Shown here piece by piece: positions 30,213 through 32,197 of a stretch of 32,197 nucleotides of DNA (positions are counted from its first letter, which is position 1; each line of letters starts with the position of its first letter). The position numbers were made by a program, and so were the translations under genes. Source of the DNA: Chryseobacterium sp. SN22 (GTDB taxonomy: Bacteria; Bacteroidota; Bacteroidia; Flavobacteriales; Weeksellaceae); contig NZ_VTSX01000034.1 of the NCBI RefSeq assembly GCF_008329705.1, positions 1-32,197 of the forward strand, read 5' to 3'. Below the pieces are notes generated by a model that saw only the letters and a list, made by a program, of their open reading frames with translations, did not search any database and was not told where the DNA came from.

Positions 30213-30722
30213 ATGAAATTCAAAACGATATTATTTGCTGCAGCCGTAAGTGCTTCGTCTTTAGCTTTTGCCCAGGAAGCCGAAAAATTCGGTCCGCCTG
30301 CAGGAAATGCAGTTGTCGGCGATGTATATGGAAGCGGCGTTGCTTCAAATGCTGAATCCAAAGCCATCTCTGCAGATAAACTGAGCAGGAAGCTTAAAAA
30401 AGAGAACAGGAAAGTAGACAACGTTGCCGTAAAAGGAAAAGTAACGGATGTCTGCGATAAAAAAGGTTGCTGGCTGACCATCCAGACGGAGGATAATTCC
30501 CAGTTTTTTGTGAAGATGAAAGATTATGCGTTTTTTGTTCCGACAGCTTTAAAGGGTAAGACTGTGGTTATGGACGGAACGGCTGAAAGAAAAGTAACTT
30601 CCGTAGATGAGCAGAAACATTATGCCGAAGATGCTAAAAAGCCAAAGGCTGAAATTGATGCGATTACAAATCCGAAAGAAGAAATCCGATTCGTAGCCAA
30701 CGGAATTAAAGTGGTCGACTAA
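30213..30722 (+). CDS. DUF4920 domain exported protein
   Basis: A 169-residue protein with a signal peptide (about residues 1-20, 'ASSLAFAQ'). The mature part has 'GPPAGNAVVGDVYGSGV', an OB-like strand pair 'VAVKGKVTDVCDKKGCWLTI' with a Cys pair at the family-conserved C-x4-C-W site, 'VKMKDYAFFVPTALKGKTVV', and the conserved 'DEQKHYAEDAKKPKAEI' near the C-terminus. This is the DUF4920 pattern. The conserved cysteines and the histidine suggest metal or redox binding in the periplasm, but the role is unknown. It is a single plus-strand gene with a good promoter and terminator. Confidence 0.88.
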   Translation: MKFKTILFAAAVSASSLAFAQEAEKFGPPAGNAVVGDVYGSGVASNAESKAISADKLSRKLKKENRKVDNVAVKGKVTDVCDKKGCWLTIQTEDNSQFFVKMKDYAFFVPTALKGKTVVMDGTAERKVTSVDEQKHYAEDAKKPKAEIDAITNPKEEIRFVANGIKVVD

Positions 30723-30752
30723 GAATCAAAAAGATTAGCTTCATCATAAAAC

Positions 30753-30785
30753 AAAAAGCGGAACATCGCATGTGTTCCGCTTTTC
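30753..30785. terminator. Bidirectional intrinsic terminator
   Basis: AAAAGCGGAACA and TGTTCCGCTTTT form a strong stem around a short loop, with T-runs on both strands. It lies between the converging DUF4920 and carboxypeptidase genes. Confidence 0.9.
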
Positions 30786-30788
30786 TAT

Positions 30789-31898
30789 TTAATCTTCAAT
30801 GGTAAAACTTACTTCGGCCTCCAGTTTTGGATACCGGGTCGGGCAGACAAATTTCTTTCCGGTACAGTCGATTTCCTGCCAGCCTTTTTTCTTCTTCACA
30901 TCTCCTACTTCCACAACAAAAGGGATAAAGGAAATATCTTCTTTCCCTTCCTCAAAAATTTCCCGGTACTGAACAGCGATATCCAGAATGCATTCATGTT
31001 CGGTATTGAGTTTTACATTCCTGTAAATAATATCGTAATGGGTTTCCTTATTTTCGGGGATTTCCAGATAAGCTTCCCAGCCTGCTGTTCCGGAGTTTAA
31101 TTCTGCAATTGCTTCCAAGGCATAATATAATGCCACCGTATAATATTTCCTCGTTTCTTTCCGGGTATAGTCACCTACGAAATGTCCGCCCTCAAATAAA
31201 ATGGTCGGCATCCCGGCTTTGATGAAATTGTCGCCGGTTGACGCCGGATAAAACTCATCGGAATACCTGCCGATCTGATCAGGGATCATTTCTTTTAGAT
31301 GGTGATACACCTCTGCAATGATGGCCATGCATTTTTTCCTGTTTTCCGTTACCGTTCGCTCAACATTCTCTGAAGGTGCCAGGAAAGACAGGGTTGCCGG
31401 GTGGATGCCGTCGGTGGTAAAAATTGTTCTCTGTTCATGAAGATTCAGGGCATAATCATATTTTCCGGAAGCCACGGTGTTTTTCAGATATTTTATTTCG
31501 GTACTGGCTTCGTTATAAAAATCACGGTTAAGATCAATTTCCACGGCATTCATCCGGGTCCATTTTTCAGAGCCGTCAGGATTAAGCATAAAAATAAATT
31601 CCAGCGTAATCTTTCCGAATAATTTTTTCTTCATTTCAGGAGCATTATCCAAAGTGGTTAAAAGATCAAGCATCGCATGCGTTGCGTTGGATTCGTTACC
31701 GTGCATCTGGGACCAGGCAAGAACATGAACGCTTCCGGTTCCGACAGTCAGTTTATAAATCGGTTTTCCCAAATAAGATTTTCCGATCTCCTGAATATAA
31801 TCGCCGAGATTGTCCTGTAGATAAGAAAATAATTTTTCAGGCGAAATATAACGGTTTGGAAAAAATTGATTCGAAGAATAGATCTGTTCAAAATTCAT
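30789..31898 (-). CDS. M14 family zinc carboxypeptidase
   Basis: A 369-residue metallo-carboxypeptidase. Zinc ligands are His66 and Glu69 in 'QMHGNESNAT' and His154 in 'YALNLHEQRTIF'; 'LNPDG' (105-109) and 'IDLNRDF' (121-127) supply the substrate-binding residues, and the catalytic Glu236 is in 'TILFEGGHF'. There is no signal peptide, so it is probably cytosolic. A distinct C-terminal beta domain follows from about residue 275. The family removes C-terminal residues from peptides or cleaves related amides; the substrate is unknown. The start is the ATG at 31898; an upstream TTG at 31922 lies within the -7 box. It ends in a shared terminator. Confidence 0.9.
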   Translation of the reverse strand: MNFEQIYSSNQFFPNRYISPEKLFSYLQDNLGDYIQEIGKSYLGKPIYKLTVGTGSVHVLAWSQMHGNESNATHAMLDLLTTLDNAPEMKKKLFGKITLEFIFMLNPDGSEKWTRMNAVEIDLNRDFYNEASTEIKYLKNTVASGKYDYALNLHEQRTIFTTDGIHPATLSFLAPSENVERTVTENRKKCMAIIAEVYHHLKEMIPDQIGRYSDEFYPASTGDNFIKAGMPTILFEGGHFVGDYTRKETRKYYTVALYYALEAIAELNSGTAGWEAYLEIPENKETHYDIIYRNVKLNTEHECILDIAVQYREIFEEGKEDISFIPFVVEVGDVKKKKGWQEIDCTGKKFVCPTRYPKLEAEVSFTIED

Positions 31899-31919
31899 TA
31901 TGAAATAATTTACAACAGT

Positions 31920-31927
31920 CAAATTTA
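31920..31927 (-). promoter_or_regulatory. -7 box (TAAATTTG) of the carboxypeptidase gene
   Basis: Minus-strand TAAATTTG fits TAnnTTTG and lies 21 bases before the ATG at 31898. Its overlap with the TTG at 31922 rules that codon out as the start. Confidence 0.6.
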
Positions 31928-32101
31928 ATCAAATTTTAACAGAAAATAATAATTTACATTTGTGATCATATTAAACAATGCAAACTGCCAAAATGTCTGT
32001 TGATAAAATTGTGGATTGATAAAAATGCAATAAGCTGTGTTTATATGTTTGAAATTCAGCAGTTTACTTCGTTATTTCAGAGGATATTTAAGGGCTTGCT
32101 G

Positions 32102-32197
32102 TTACATTTTCTTTTTCATCAAAGGCAGCTGCATCACATCGATTTTCCCTTTCTTATTGGGATAATACAATGATTTTCCATCAAGAATAAAAAATTC
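32102..32197 (-). CDS. 3' end of an unidentified gene (partial)
   Basis: The last 31 codons of a minus-strand gene that enters from the right edge. The visible part reads 'EFFILDGKSLYYPNKKGKID' and ends in a basic 'LMKKKM' before the stop at 32102. Too little is present to assign a family. About 170 bases of spacer follow before the carboxypeptidase promoter, with no terminator-like hairpin seen. Confidence 0.6.
   Translation of the reverse strand, partial: EFFILDGKSLYYPNKKGKIDVMQLPLMKKKM

Noticed and set aside
29993..30481. Minus-strand open frame of 162 codons opposite DUF4920
   Set aside because: It is antisense to a well-supported gene with promoter, signal peptide and terminator, and its C-terminal part runs through the intergenic hairpin element.
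1..32197. CRISPR arrays, tRNA or rRNA genes, intact insertion sequences, prophage
   Set aside because: No regularly spaced repeats, no cloverleaf or rRNA sequence, and no transposase, integrase or phage structural gene apart from the phage-like type VI baseplate pair were found.

Overview
The window looks like chromosomal DNA from a member of the Flavobacteriia, most likely the Chryseobacterium group (Weeksellaceae). The reasons are: Bacteroidetes-type promoters (TAnnTTTG -7 boxes) with no consistent Shine-Dalgarno sites; families typical of the phylum (DUF4199, DUF4286, DUF4920, DUF2807 lipoprotein, type VI secretion subtype iii TssE/TssF, a Flavobacteriia-type double-glycine peptide); a menaquinone pathway; and GC-moderate genes separated by AT-rich, repeat-bearing spacers. 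The genus is inferred. No rRNA, tRNA, CRISPR array, intact insertion sequence or prophage was seen.

Layout. 1-4.8 kb: MmcQ/YjbR protein, an NAD(P)-binding oxidoreductase (+), then a minus-strand operon of a LolA-like exported protein, a glutathione peroxidase lipoprotein and a frame-shifted ADP-ribosylglycohydrolase; then kdsB preceded by a membrane protein that also looks frame-shifted. 4.9-8.3 kb: a PLP aminotransferase and a phosphohexomutase, separated by a decayed four-helix-bundle (S23-type) gene framed by a perfect 20-bp inverted repeat. 8.4-11.3 kb: an operon DUF4199 - GT2 glycosyltransferase - DUF2807 lipoprotein - a stand-alone GyrB-like ATPase domain that has lost its ATP-binding residues. 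11.4 kb: the SRP RNA gene (+), opposite to its neighbours. 11.6-14.5 kb: menB - menA - small membrane protein - UPF0173 hydrolase. 14.8-18.4 kb: TPR protein and gyrA.

18.5-22 kb holds small proteins: DUF4286, a Pro-rich lipoprotein, a His/Arg/Tyr-rich secreted protein, a GNAT acetyltransferase, an NTF2-like lipoprotein, a 44-residue double-glycine cysteine-rich peptide and a TonB-C-like exported protein. 22.1-24.9 kb is uvrA. 25.5-27.8 kb is an isolated tssE-tssF pair (type VI secretion baseplate) with no other secretion genes around it. 28.4-29.8 kb is an APC-family amino acid permease, then DUF4920 (+), an M14-type zinc carboxypeptidase and the 3' end of an unidentified gene.

Most genes are housekeeping (replication/repair: gyrA, uvrA; envelope: kdsB, GT2; respiration: menAB; secretion: SRP RNA). 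The parts most worth a second look are the degenerate GyrB-like protein, the four-helix-bundle relic with its inverted repeat, the double-glycine peptide, the orphan tssE-tssF pair, and several families of dispersed intergenic repeats. Starts were moved for menB, gyrA, the TPR protein, the acetyltransferase, the carboxypeptidase and one membrane protein, because the longest reading frames begin at TTG/GTG codons or non-conserved leaders; in menB and the carboxypeptidase the upstream TTG lies inside the -7 promoter box.
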